Made by a program: the position numbers and the translations under genes | Shown: positions 16,760 through 25,047 of the stretch, in pieces | How the letters are laid out: each line of letters opens with the position of its first letter | How positions within the stretch are numbered: the first letter of the stretch is position 1 | Notes under the pieces: generated by a model | Databases searched by the model: none | Seen by the model: the letters and a program-made list of their open reading frames with translations, nothing else | What the model was told of the DNA's origin: nothing | NCBI GenBank assembly: GCA_027485675.1 | Contig: JAIXQP010000016.1 | Span: 1-64,000 of the forward strand | Origin: Terriglobales bacterium | GTDB taxonomy: Bacteria > Acidobacteriota > Terriglobia > Bryobacterales > Bryobacteraceae | DNA: 64,000 nt | Direction of reading: 5' to 3'

Positions 16760-17011
16760 TTAGCGGTAGGCTTCCTTGCGGTCGAGGACACGTTCGATCT
16801 GGAGGGAGCCATCTTGTTCGCGGAAGAAGATGCGGTGGTTCTGGGCGCGGAGGCGGATCATGGGCGGCGTGACGCCCTTGAGTTGCTTGGTGGCGCCTTC
16901 GCCGGTGAGGACATAGCGGCCGAGGGTCTTGAGGATCTGAATGGCGATGGGCTGCTCGATCGCACGAACGTCGGCCTTGGCCTGATCGGTCCAGACGATT
17001 TGCTTGCCCAT
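16760..17011 (-). CDS. RelE/ParE-family toxin
   Basis: 83 aa, an intact RelE/ParE fold: MGKQIVWTDQAKADVRAIEQ as strand 1 and helix 1, GRYVLTGEGATKQLKGVTPPMIRLRAQNHRIFF as the central sheet, and RVLDRKEAYR at the end. RelE proteins cleave ribosome-bound mRNA; ParE proteins poison gyrase. Sequence alone does not decide between them. The ATG lies 3 bases after the antitoxin stop, so translation is coupled. It is longer and more complete than its decayed neighbour. Confidence 0.85.
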   Translation of the reverse strand: MGKQIVWTDQAKADVRAIEQPIAIQILKTLGRYVLTGEGATKQLKGVTPPMIRLRAQNHRIFFREQDGSLQIERVLDRKEAYR

Positions 17012-17014
17012 CGC

Positions 17015-17278
17015 TTAGGGTTCGCGGCTCATCTTCTCCCAGTCGGCCACTGAGAGGCCGAACTCGGCGAGCACTTCCTCATGCGGGATGGGGGTGTTGT
17101 GCTTGGACCATTCGTCGGCCTCGGCGATGGCTTTGGCTTCAGCAGGGCTGAGCGTATCGCTCTCTTCGATGTCGTCGTGAATCATGACTTCCATAAGCTG
17201 CACGACGGCGGCGAGCTTGTTCGGGCCCAGTTGGCCGACGAGTTCGTGAGCTTTGGCTTCAAGGGCGCTAGCGGCCAT
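17015..17278 (-). CDS. Type II antitoxin partner of the RelE/ParE toxin
   Basis: 87 aa from the Met at 17278: MAASALEAKAHELVGQL, then KLAAVVQLMEVMIHDDIEESDTLSPAEAKAIAEADEW and the C-terminal toxin-binding stretch HEEVLAEFGLSVADWEK. SD CAGGAG lies 7 bases upstream. Antitoxin-first order with the toxin directly after it is typical. DNA binding and autoregulation are inferred from the family. The 466 bp upstream (17279-17744) holds no gene I can support; a weak minus-strand frame (17268-17546) looks unlike a protein. Confidence 0.8.
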   Translation of the reverse strand: MAASALEAKAHELVGQLGPNKLAAVVQLMEVMIHDDIEESDTLSPAEAKAIAEADEWSKHNTPIPHEEVLAEFGLSVADWEKMSREP

Positions 17279-17744
17279 GGCAATCTCCTGTAGGCGTACT
17301 GGTGTTGATGCGGAGAGCACTGCCGACGACTAAAGAATGAACCAGCAGGGCAACTGCATTCCGATAACGCGCGGGGAGGGTGGCGATCCTTTGCAATCTC
17401 TTCCACTGGCCGCGGGCTTCAGCACTGTCTTCGGCGGGTTGCACCTGCATCAAACCGCAAGACTTGTGAAGGTTCTGGAACCGTTGGTCAAAGCGGGACT
17501 CGGTGTGCCTCTTTCGGGCCATCGCACCCGCGATTGTAAACGTCATTGTCTGGCCCTTTTCCATGTGCCGTTTACAGGACCTCCGCATACCGTATGCTCT
17601 CAGAGACGGTATTGCGAGGTCAATCGGGCTCCCTCAAACGTGTCGCGGCGACTTGTGAGTCGTGCCGGGAATTCCGGAGGTTCGTTGCGAAAAGCTACGC
17701 TGCCGCAGTAGGACCGATGGACGGACCGAGCACTAAGACATAGC

Positions 17745-18239
17745 TCAGCCGAGCTTGAAACCGGTGACCAGGATCCAGATCCCGTAACCGCCGAGGAGCA
17801 GGCCGGCCGCGCCCGCGGGCCGGATCCAGTCGACGTCAGCAGTGAGGACGGCGAGGCCGCCGACTCCGATGACCACCGAAAATACGCAACCGCACAGCAG
17901 ACGGGCCCACAGCGCACCGCTACTCAAACCACGGCCGATGCCATACGCCACCAGAGCAAAAACCAGCGCCGATGCCGAAATCAGAAATAGAAACTTGAAA
18001 ACCGCCTCCCCCAGGATCGCCAACGGCTGCGTCACCATCGCCAAGCCGCGTTCCACCGCCGTGAAGATCTGCAACAAGCCGTCCTGACTCGAGCGCACCT
18101 CCGGCAGCGGCGGGGTGGGGTGGCGGACCAGTTGGAAAATCTGCCAGCCAAAGAAGAGCGTCCCGCAAAGAGCGGGCGGGCCGACCAAGGCGGCGGCAAT
18201 GTAGTGGATCCAGACGAGGACGGTGGCGTGGGTGTTCAT
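17745..18239 (-). CDS. Four-helix membrane protein of unknown function
   Basis: 164 aa with about four transmembrane helices (HYIAAALVGPPALCGTLFFGW; LFLISASALVFALVAYGIG; LLCGCVFSVVIGVGGLAVL; AAGLLLGGYGIWILVTGFKLG). The frame is open upstream of 18239 but that part is antisense to the M28 peptidase gene, so I take the Met at 18239 (MNTHATVLVW). Not recognised. It is divergent from the peptidase with a 63-bp spacer, which must carry both promoters. Confidence 0.65.
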   Translation of the reverse strand: MNTHATVLVWIHYIAAALVGPPALCGTLFFGWQIFQLVRHPTPPLPEVRSSQDGLLQIFTAVERGLAMVTQPLAILGEAVFKFLFLISASALVFALVAYGIGRGLSSGALWARLLCGCVFSVVIGVGGLAVLTADVDWIRPAGAAGLLLGGYGIWILVTGFKLG

Positions 18240-18302
18240 TTGCTTCGTCTTCCCGGGCGCAGGAGGGTGCGGTTTTCGATCACGAGCCGCTACATTAGAA
18301 CA

Positions 18303-19880
18303 ATGCGTTCCATTTTGGTGACTCTTGCCGCAGGGGCGGCGCTTTGGGCGGCCGAGCCGGGAAAACTGGCCACGAGCTGGTGGAAACACGTCGAAATCCT
18401 CGCCGATGACAAGATGGAAGGCCGCGATACCGGCTCGCCCGGGCATCGCATGGCAGCGAATTATGTAGCGCAGGAGTTCGAACGAAATGGCTTGAAGGCC
18501 GCCGGCACCGATGGCTACCTGCAGCCCGTTCCCTTTCAGGTCCGGCGCATCGACGAAGCCAATTCCAGCATCGAGCTGATCCGCGACGGCAAGGCCGAAA
18601 AGATGCAACTGGGGCGGGAGGTGACGATCGGCCTGCGGACCGCGCCGGAACCTAAAGTGGAGGCCGGGCTGGTCTTCGCCGGCTACGCGCTCGTCGTGCC
18701 GGAGAAGAACTTTGACGATCTCGCCGGGCTGAATCTCAAAGGCAAGATCGCCGTGCTGGTTTCCGGGGTGCCGGCAGGGATTCCCGCCGAACTGGCGGCG
18801 CACTACCAGACCGAACGGGGCAAACGGCTGCGCGAGGCCGGGGCGATCGGCACGATCACTATCGCCAACCCGGCGCAGATGGACGTGCCGTGGGCCCGCG
18901 CGAGCCGGGCGCGGCTGCTGCCTTCGATGAGCCTGGACGTGCCACCGAAGCCGGAGGACGGGGCGCTGCAGATCGCGCTCGCCTGGAACGCGGAACACGG
19001 CGATAAGCTGTTCGCCGGCAGCGGCCATACGATGGCGGAGTTGCTGGCTCTATCGACGGCGAAGAAGCCGCTGCCGCGGTTCGAGCTGCCGGTGAAGATC
19101 CGGGCGGTGCAGGCCTATGAGAAAGAAAAGGTGGAATCGCAGAACGTCGTCGCGCTGCTGCCGGGGTCGGACGCGAAGTTGAAGGACGAGATTGTGGTGC
19201 TGTCGGCGCATCTGGACCATGTGGGGAAGGCGCGGGGGTTTGAGGGTGACATGATTCACAACGGCGCGATGGACAACGCTTCGGGCGTGGCGGCGCTGCT
19301 GGAAATTGCGCGGGCGATTAAAGAGTCCGGCGCGAAACTGAAGCGGAGCGTGGCGTTTGTGGCGGTGACGGGCGAGGAGAAGGGGCTGCTGGGTTCGAAG
19401 TTCTACGCCGAGAGCCCGACGATCAAAGGCAAGATGGTCAGCGAGTTGAACATGGACATGTTCCTACCGATTCATCCGCTGCGGATCATCAAGCTGCTGG
19501 GCGTGGACGAATCGGATATGGGGCCGCGGTTTCAGCGGATTGCGGAGAAGCACGGCGTGAAGATTCAGCGGGACCCGCAGCCGGAGCGGAACATCTTCAT
19601 CCGGAGCGACCAGTACAACTTTGTGAAGCAGGGGGTGCCGTCGCTCTATCCGGCGTTTGGGGCCGAGCCGGGCAGCGCGGAGGAGAAGATCCAGAAGGCC
19701 TGGCTGCAGGAGCGGTACCACGCGGTGTCCGATGATTTGAGCCAGCCGGTGGATAAAGAGGGCGCGGCGAAGTTCATCGAGATTCTGATTGAGTTCACGC
19801 GCGAGGTGGCCGATGCGCCGCAGGCGCCGCAATGGAACAAGGAAAGCTTCTTCCGCCGGTTCGTGAAGGCTGGGGCATAA
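18303..19880 (+). CDS. M28 family metallopeptidase with PA domain
   Basis: 525 aa with a short signal peptide (MRSILVTLAAGAALWAA). A protease-associated (PA) insert lies at about 120-230. The M28 core holds the di-zinc ligands: HLDHVG (about 303), DNASG (bridging Asp), TGEEKGLLGS (catalytic and binding Glu), the MDMF Asp and a His in RYHAVSDD near the C-terminus. Aminopeptidase or carboxypeptidase activity outside the cytoplasm is expected. The frame extends upstream to 18120 but that overlaps the divergent gene; I chose the ATG at 18303 because it starts the signal peptide. It ends 10 bp before galT. Confidence 0.9.
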   Translation: MRSILVTLAAGAALWAAEPGKLATSWWKHVEILADDKMEGRDTGSPGHRMAANYVAQEFERNGLKAAGTDGYLQPVPFQVRRIDEANSSIELIRDGKAEKMQLGREVTIGLRTAPEPKVEAGLVFAGYALVVPEKNFDDLAGLNLKGKIAVLVSGVPAGIPAELAAHYQTERGKRLREAGAIGTITIANPAQMDVPWARASRARLLPSMSLDVPPKPEDGALQIALAWNAEHGDKLFAGSGHTMAELLALSTAKKPLPRFELPVKIRAVQAYEKEKVESQNVVALLPGSDAKLKDEIVVLSAHLDHVGKARGFEGDMIHNGAMDNASGVAALLEIARAIKESGAKLKRSVAFVAVTGEEKGLLGSKFYAESPTIKGKMVSELNMDMFLPIHPLRIIKLLGVDESDMGPRFQRIAEKHGVKIQRDPQPERNIFIRSDQYNFVKQGVPSLYPAFGAEPGSAEEKIQKAWLQERYHAVSDDLSQPVDKEGAAKFIEILIEFTREVADAPQAPQWNKESFFRRFVKAGA

Positions 19881-19890
19881 TAAAGGGTTC

Positions 19891-20892
19891 ATGCCCGAGC
19901 TTAGAAAAGACCCAATCACCGGCAGATGGGTGATCATCTCCACGGACCGGGCACGCCGCCCGTCCGACTTCACGCGCGCGACGGTGGAGCCGACGGGCTC
20001 TCGGTTCTGCCCGTTTTGCGCGGGTAACGAGGACAAGACGCCGCCGGAGGTGCTGGCCTACCGGACGGACGGGTTGACGCACGGCGGGCGGTGGAGCCTG
20101 CGGGTGGTGCCGAACAAGTTCCCTGCCCTGCGGGTAGAAGGCGATTTGGACCGGCAGGGCGAAGGCCTGTATGACCGGATGAACGGGGTGGGGGCGCACG
20201 AGGTGGTGGTGGAGACGCCGGACCACATGGCGACCCTGGCTTCGATGAGCGAGCGGCAGGTGGCGGAGATGATCTGGGCGTTCCGCGACCGGGTGGTGGA
20301 CCTGAAGCGGGATAAGCGGCTGCGGTATGTGATGCTGTTCAAAAACCACGGCGAGATTGCCGGGGCGTCGCTGGAGCATCCGCATTCGCAGATTATCGCG
20401 CTGCCGGTGGTGCCGAAGCGGGTGCAGGAGGAGTTGGACGGGGCGCGGAAGTATTTCGAGTTTAAAGAGCGGTGCGTCTACTGCGATATTTTGCGGCAGG
20501 AGTTAAAGGACACCGAGCGGCTGATTTTGGAGACCGACGAGTTCGCGGCGGTGTCGCCGTTTGCTTCGCGTTTTCCGTTTGAGACGTGGATTCTGCCGCG
20601 GCGGCACGAGTCGCATTTTGAAAACATCCGCGAGGCGGAGGTGTTGAACCTGGCGTGGGTGTTGCGGAGCATTCTGCGGAAGATGGACCGGGTGCTCGAA
20701 AAGCCGGCGTTCAACATGATTGTGCATTCGGCGCCGGTGCAGGAAGCGGCGACGGAGCACTATCACTGGCACATTGAGATTATTCCGAAGCTGACGCGGG
20801 TGGCGGGATTTGAGTGGGGGACAGGGTTCTATATCAACCCGACGCCGCCGGAAGAGGCGGCTCGCTTTATGCGGGAAGCTGGATTATCCTAG
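19891..20892 (+). CDS. galT: Galactose-1-phosphate uridylyltransferase
   Basis: 333 aa, HIT superfamily. It transfers UMP between UDP-glucose and galactose-1-phosphate in the Leloir pathway. Seen: LRKDPITGRWVIIS at the start, the zinc pair CPFC (about 30), a second CVYC pair (about 193), the nucleophile motif EHPHSQ near 163 and HYHWHIEIIPKL near 290. Length is typical. No galK or galE is adjacent; the gene follows the M28 peptidase by 10 bp. A related ADP-glucose phosphorylase activity is the main alternative. Confidence 0.9.
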   Translation: MPELRKDPITGRWVIISTDRARRPSDFTRATVEPTGSRFCPFCAGNEDKTPPEVLAYRTDGLTHGGRWSLRVVPNKFPALRVEGDLDRQGEGLYDRMNGVGAHEVVVETPDHMATLASMSERQVAEMIWAFRDRVVDLKRDKRLRYVMLFKNHGEIAGASLEHPHSQIIALPVVPKRVQEELDGARKYFEFKERCVYCDILRQELKDTERLILETDEFAAVSPFASRFPFETWILPRRHESHFENIREAEVLNLAWVLRSILRKMDRVLEKPAFNMIVHSAPVQEAATEHYHWHIEIIPKLTRVAGFEWGTGFYINPTPPEEAARFMREAGLS

Positions 20893-20911
20893 CCAGACAG
20901 GAGTGAGCCAG

Positions 20912-21472
20912 ATGCAGCGCCGATTGTTCCTTTCGATTCCGTTCGCGGTGGGGCTGGGGGCGCAATCGACGCCGAAGCCGAAGCTGGACGTGCCGTACGT
21001 GCCGACGACGGAGAAGGCCGTGCAGGAGATGTTGAAGCTGGCGCGGGTGAAGAAGACGGATCTGCTGTACGATTTGGGGTGTGGGGACGGGCGGATTGTG
21101 ATTGCGGCGGCCAAGCAGTACGGGGCGCGCGGGGTGGGGATTGATATCGACCCGCAGCGGATCAAAGAGGCGCGGGCGAACGCGAAGACGGCGGGGGTGG
21201 AGCCGCTGGTGCGGTTTGAGGAGAAAGACCTGTTCCAGGCGGAGTTTCGGGAGGCGACGGTGGTGACGCTGTTTTTGCTGCCGAGCATTAATCTGAAGCT
21301 GCGGCCGAAGCTGATCGAACAGTTGAAGCCGGGGACGCGGCTGGTTTCGAACACCTTCGACATGGGCGAGTGGAAGGCGGAGAAGGTGGTGAACCTCGAA
21401 ACGTACGAGGATCCGGAGTTCTACGGGCTGAGCCAGACGCTGTATTTGTGGACGATTCCGGAGAAGAAATGA
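20912..21472 (+). CDS. Exported class I SAM-dependent methyltransferase-like protein
   Basis: 186 aa. MQRRLFLSIPFAVGLGAQS looks like an export signal, possibly Tat-type. The rest is a compact class I fold: LLYDLGCGDGRIVIAAA (motif I), GVGIDIDPQRIKEA (motif II), RFEEKDLFQ (motif III) and VVTLFLLPSINLKLRPKL. The close match around motif I suggests SAM binding. It sits 19 bp after galT and the SD is CAGGAG; I chose the ATG at 20912 over the upstream frame because it begins the signal. The substrate is unknown. Confidence 0.75.
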   Translation: MQRRLFLSIPFAVGLGAQSTPKPKLDVPYVPTTEKAVQEMLKLARVKKTDLLYDLGCGDGRIVIAAAKQYGARGVGIDIDPQRIKEARANAKTAGVEPLVRFEEKDLFQAEFREATVVTLFLLPSINLKLRPKLIEQLKPGTRLVSNTFDMGEWKAEKVVNLETYEDPEFYGLSQTLYLWTIPEKK

Positions 21473-21587
21473 ACCGCGCGGAAGCACGGTGACAGGGTAT
21501 TGAATTTTCTATCTGCTTTTTTTTCAATCGCTTAGGGAAAGCCATATTCCGGGTTACGGGGTGGCGGCGAACTACGATCGAGTTGGG

Positions 21588-21616
21588 AGTGGGCGACCGA
21601 GAAGTCGCTCACTACC
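21588..21616 (+). promoter_or_regulatory. Leader hairpin directly upstream of the micro-ORF
   Basis: GTGGGCGAC (21589-21597) pairs with GTCGCTCAC (21604-21612) around a six-base loop, with one G-T pair. The 3' arm ends just before the SD AAGGA (21617-21621) of the micro-ORF, so folding could tune its translation. No strong promoter is obvious in the 110 bases upstream. Confidence 0.5.
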
Positions 21617-21628
21617 AAGGAAAAAGCG

Positions 21629-21670
21629 ATGGATCCGATCATCATCATCATCATTCCCGATCTGTATTAA
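21629..21670 (+). CDS. 13-residue hexa-isoleucine micro-ORF
   Basis: ATG to TAA encodes MDPIIIIIIPDLY, with six consecutive isoleucine codons (five ATC, one ATT). SD AAGGA is 7-8 bases upstream. A perfect intrinsic terminator begins three bases after the stop, so the transcript would be about 100-120 nt. It could be a leader peptide whose translation controls the terminator, a membrane micropeptide, or a chance ORF in a small RNA. Another frame of the same DNA reads a run of His codons but has no SD. Confidence 0.45.
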   Translation: MDPIIIIIIPDLY

Positions 21671-21673
21671 TCG

Positions 21674-21696
21674 GAGCGGCGCAGGCCGCTCTTTTT
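21674..21696 (+). terminator. Intrinsic terminator after the micro-ORF
   Basis: GAGCGGC (21674-21680), loop GCAG, GCCGCTC (21685-21691), then TTTTT (21692-21696): a perfect 7-bp G/C-rich stem followed by a T-run. It lies 3 bases after the micro-ORF stop and about 167 bp before the TPR-CHAT gene. A further inverted repeat, CATGCG/CGCATG, follows at 21697-21716. Confidence 0.85.
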
Positions 21697-21736
21697 CATG
21701 CGCATACAGACGCATGCCGCACCAAAATTGAAACTT

Positions 21737-21806
21737 CAGTACTGGGTGTTCTCAGTAAATGCTCTGGTATGATCCTAGGAGTACTCCCGCTAAGGGTACT
21801 TCTAGG
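21737..21806 (+). promoter_or_regulatory. Predicted extended -10 promoter and inverted repeats upstream of the TPR-CHAT gene
   Basis: TGG followed by TATGAT at 21768-21773 is a good extended -10. No convincing -35 is present. An AGTACT palindrome lies at 21738-21743. Just downstream CCTAGGAGTACT (21774-21785) pairs imperfectly with GGGTACTTCTAGG (21794-21806), a dyad across the expected start site. Similar AGTACT/CTAGTAC words flank the two flp genes. Confidence 0.5.
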
Positions 21807-21862
21807 AACGCCAGTTTCGCGTTACTTATTTCTTCAAATCGTTCGTAGTCCCGGGCAAAGAA

Positions 21863-24298
21863 ATGCGTATCGCTGGGTTTTTGCTTCTCTTCATTCCCGC
21901 ACTTTTTTACACCAACAGTCTGCGTTGGCGCCCGACAACCACGGCCTCCTCCCCGTTCCAACTCTCCTGGAAGCACTCCTCCTACATCCCCTTTAAACAG
22001 GCCGCGGCACAGAACATGGCGCGGAACGACTACCGGGCCGCCGCCGAATCCTACGGGCAAGGCGCCGATGCCGCGCTGCGGCGGGGCGATCGTTCTTCCG
22101 CCGGACGCTTTTTTGTCAACCGGGCCAGTGCTCTCATGGCCGAGGGGCGTTTTCGCGACGCCTTGACGACCTACCAACAGGCCCGGCACTACGCCGAAAC
22201 CTCGGGCGACCAGCAGACGACACAGACGCTTTATTTTGCGCTGGCAAACCTCTATATGGCGTTCGGCGACCGGACGGCGGCCACGCTGGCGGCGCGGCAA
22301 GGGCTTTCCGCGCTCTACTACTCCGGGGACCTGAGTTTCCGCATGCCGCTGCTGCTGATGCTGGGGCGGCTCGAGATCCGCGAGCGCGGCCTCGAGAGCG
22401 CCCGGAGCTACTTCACCGAGGCGATTGCGGCGGGCCAGGCGCTGGATACCGCGACGGCGGCGAGTTCGCAGTCCCGTGAGGCGGAGGCTTGGGACAATTT
22501 TGGATTTGAAGTGATGCAGATGGGCCATCTGGAGGCGGCCGAGGAGGCGTTTTGCCGGGCCTGGCGGCTGCGGCAACTGCGGCAGGATCCCCGGCTGGCG
22601 CAATCTTACGCGCAGTTATCGAGTGTGTATTACGCGCGGCGGGATCTGCCGCGGGCCAAGTTCTGGAATGAGCGGGCGGCCGGACAGGCGGCGCAACTGC
22701 GCTTGCGGAAGCCTTGGACGCTCGAGCACCGGCGCGGGCAGATTGCCGAGTTGGAGGGCGACCTGCGGGCGGCGTTTCAGTCCTATCAGAAGGCGCTCGT
22801 CGAGGCGCGGCGGTGGCGGACCGGGTTGATTCCCTCCGACCATTTCCGGACGCACGCCGAGGTGGAGATCAGCGATTTATTCGACGATCTGCTGCGGGTG
22901 GCCACGGTGCTGCCGCAGACGGCGGCTTTGCGGGAGACGACGTTTCAGACGCTGCAGGAGAGCCATGCGTGGAGCTTGCAGACACAGTTGGAGGCTTCGG
23001 CGGATCTGTCGGCCCGGCTGCCGGCGGCCTACCGGGAGGAGTTGACGAAGGTGCGGCAACTGGAGGCGCGTCTGCTGGGCGAGGACGATGCCGAGGCGCG
23101 GGCGGAGGCGGACCGGGGGCGGGTGCGGCTGCTCGAGATGGAAGTGGCGGCGGGAATGCCGGTGCAGATCAGCGGCAAGCCGGTGGTGCAGTGGGAGCCG
23201 CTCGGGGAGAACGAGGCGGTATTGACGTTCCATACGGCCGAACCGGCGTCGCAGTTGTGGCTGTTGACGCGCAGCGGCCTGCAGGTGGCGCAACTGCCGG
23301 GACGGCGGCAGTTGGCGGCGGCGGCGCTTGCGTTTCACCGGAGTGTGTATGAGAACGCGCCGGCGTTGCGGCCGCAGGGTGAGGCGTTGTTGACGGCGCT
23401 GCTCGGTTCGCTGCGGGAGCCGGCGCTGGCGGCGACCGAGTGGCGGGTGGTGCTGGACGATGGGCTGTTTGACATTCCCTTTGCGGCTTTATCCGTAAAC
23501 AAAAGAGATTTTTTGGCTGAGAGTCACACTGTATTGCAAGTGCCTACTCTTGGCGTCTCGGTAACCGGCAAGCCCTTGCGTGGGTCTTGGCTGGGCGTTG
23601 CGGATCCGATCTTCAACCGTGCCGATGCCCGCTACCCCAAGTCCTCTCCCACCCTCTGGCCGCATTGGCCGTTTGCGTCGGCTGGAGTGACGGGTTTGGA
23701 GTTGCCGCGGCTGCCGGCGTCGCTGCAGGAGGCGCGGCAGGCGCAGGCGGTTTGGGGTTCGGGACAAATTTTGAGCGGGGCGGCGGCTTCGATGGAGGGG
23801 CTGATGCAGGCGCTGCGGAGCGAAACGCCGGCGGTGCTGCATTTGGCGACTCATGCGATCCCGCTGGCCGCGGCGGGAGCGCCGGAGACAACGGGTTTGG
23901 CGCTGAGCCTGGGCGAAGATGGCCAAGCGCGGTTTTTCGCGCAGCGGGACATCGTCACGCTGCCCTCCGCCCCCGCGTTGGTGGTGATGAGCGCGTGCCA
24001 GTCCGGGAAGGGCGAGCAGCGGCCGGGAGTGGGCGTGGTGGGCCTGACCCGGGCGTGGCTGATGGCCGGCAGCGAGAACGTCATGGCGACGTACTGGCCG
24101 GTGAAGGACGACGCCGGACCTTTCTTTACAACATTTTATCGTCAGATTGTGCAGGATGCTGCGTTGCCATCCCCAGGCCGCGGGCGTTTCGCCGTCGCGG
24201 CCGCACTTCGCCGCTCGCAACAGACCTGCCTTCGTTCGGAGACCTTCCGGGCGGAGCCACGGTACTGGGCAGGCTTTTTTGTAGCAGGAAAAGGATAA
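21863..24298 (+). CDS. TPR-CHAT domain protein
   Basis: 811 aa. Short N-terminal signal anchor (MRIAGFLLLFIPALFY), a TPR-type helical region at about 35-330 (ARNDYRAAAESYGQGADAAL and AEGRFRDALTTYQQARHYA), a coiled linker to about 430, and a C-terminal CHAT (caspase HetF-associated with TPRs) protease-like domain. The CHAT dyad is intact: HLATHA with the catalytic His near 660 and SACQSG with the Cys near 711, then GVGVVGLTRAWLMAGSENVMATYWPV. CHAT proteins act in caspase-like regulatory and defence proteolysis. The sigma factor gene starts 4 bp downstream. The SD in front of the ATG is weak. No dedicated substrate gene is recognised. Confidence 0.85.
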   Translation: MRIAGFLLLFIPALFYTNSLRWRPTTTASSPFQLSWKHSSYIPFKQAAAQNMARNDYRAAAESYGQGADAALRRGDRSSAGRFFVNRASALMAEGRFRDALTTYQQARHYAETSGDQQTTQTLYFALANLYMAFGDRTAATLAARQGLSALYYSGDLSFRMPLLLMLGRLEIRERGLESARSYFTEAIAAGQALDTATAASSQSREAEAWDNFGFEVMQMGHLEAAEEAFCRAWRLRQLRQDPRLAQSYAQLSSVYYARRDLPRAKFWNERAAGQAAQLRLRKPWTLEHRRGQIAELEGDLRAAFQSYQKALVEARRWRTGLIPSDHFRTHAEVEISDLFDDLLRVATVLPQTAALRETTFQTLQESHAWSLQTQLEASADLSARLPAAYREELTKVRQLEARLLGEDDAEARAEADRGRVRLLEMEVAAGMPVQISGKPVVQWEPLGENEAVLTFHTAEPASQLWLLTRSGLQVAQLPGRRQLAAAALAFHRSVYENAPALRPQGEALLTALLGSLREPALAATEWRVVLDDGLFDIPFAALSVNKRDFLAESHTVLQVPTLGVSVTGKPLRGSWLGVADPIFNRADARYPKSSPTLWPHWPFASAGVTGLELPRLPASLQEARQAQAVWGSGQILSGAAASMEGLMQALRSETPAVLHLATHAIPLAAAGAPETTGLALSLGEDGQARFFAQRDIVTLPSAPALVVMSACQSGKGEQRPGVGVVGLTRAWLMAGSENVMATYWPVKDDAGPFFTTFYRQIVQDAALPSPGRGRFAVAAALRRSQQTCLRSETFRAEPRYWAGFFVAGKG

Positions 24299-24302
24299 GC
24301 TT

Positions 24303-24968
24303 GTGATATTCGCCGTGGGTGACCCCCCTAACATCCCAGATAATTCGGAGACAGCGCCTTCCTCTCAGGATGCCGTCAATTGGAACGAACTCGTCGCGGC
24401 GGTGCAGCGTGGCGATAACGAGGGCATGGAGCGGCTTTATGCCGTTTTCGCCCGCGGAATCCGTTTTTTGCTGATTCGTCAATTGGGTTATCAGGATGTC
24501 GAAGATAAGATTCACGACACCTTTCTGATTGTGGTGAACGCCATCCGCCGGGGAGATCTCCGGGAACCGGAGCGGCTGATGGGATATGTCCGGACCGTGG
24601 TGCGGCGGCAGGTGGCGACGCATATTGATGGCCTGGTGCAGAGCCGGCGCGACATGGGCGACGCGGAGCTGGGCTATAAGCTCGTGGATGACCGGCATGA
24701 CCCGGAGGCCGAGATGCTCGGCAAGCAGCGGTTCCGGATCATGGAGCAGATTCTGCGGGCGATTTCGCGGCGGGACCGGGAGATTCTGACACGGTTCTAT
24801 CTGCATGAGCAGACGCAGGAGCAGATCTGCAGCGAGATGGGGCTGACCGAAACGCAGTTCCGGCTGCTGAAATCGCGCGCCAAGGCCCGTTTCGGCGAGC
24901 TGGGACGGCGGAAGCTGGGCAATAAACCGCTCGATACCAAGAGCTTCCGGCAGGCCGGCGGCGCCTAG
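24303..24968 (+). CDS. Sigma-70 family (ECF-like) RNA polymerase sigma factor
   Basis: 221 aa with a GTG start. Region 2 lies at about 40-105 (YAVFARGIRFLLIRQLGYQDVEDKIHDTFLIVVNAI) and region 4 at about 150-205 (LRAISRRDREILTRFYLHEQTQEQICSEMGLTETQFRLLKSRAK), joined by a short linker, so the layout is ECF-like with no regions 1 or 3. Starting 4 bp after the TPR-CHAT stop, it is almost certainly cotranscribed with it. No anti-sigma factor is adjacent, so the CHAT protein may be the regulator; this is inference. The C-terminal 20 residues are a basic tail. Confidence 0.9.
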   Translation: MIFAVGDPPNIPDNSETAPSSQDAVNWNELVAAVQRGDNEGMERLYAVFARGIRFLLIRQLGYQDVEDKIHDTFLIVVNAIRRGDLREPERLMGYVRTVVRRQVATHIDGLVQSRRDMGDAELGYKLVDDRHDPEAEMLGKQRFRIMEQILRAISRRDREILTRFYLHEQTQEQICSEMGLTETQFRLLKSRAKARFGELGRRKLGNKPLDTKSFRQAGGA

Positions 24969-24983
24969 AAAAAACATCGAACC

Positions 24984-25037
24984 GGCCGCTTGACTGCGGC
25001 CAAAGGGAAGCGGACAATAGCCTTTGTAGCGAACAAA
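24984..25037 (+). promoter_or_regulatory. imuA promoter with dyad operator at the start site
   Basis: TTGACT (24990-24995) and GACAAT (25013-25018) are 17 bp apart, a near-consensus sigma-70 promoter. The -35 box is the loop of a perfect inverted repeat GGCCGC/GCGGCC (24984-24989, 24996-25001). Over the predicted start site sits TTTGTAGCGAACAAA (25023-25037), a perfect TTTGT-N5-ACAAA dyad and a good candidate for a repressor site, plausibly a LexA-type operator given the SOS-type genes downstream. The specific LexA link is inference. Confidence 0.65.
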
Positions 25038-25047
25038 AGGCGAAACC

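Noticed and set aside
17268..17546. Possible small gene upstream of the intact antitoxin (minus strand)
   Set aside because: There is an SD-like sequence, but the translation has no protein-like pattern and it would overlap the antitoxin start.
21629..21670. Run of His codons in the alternative frame of the micro-ORF
   Set aside because: That frame has no SD; the Ile frame has one and its own stop next to the terminator.
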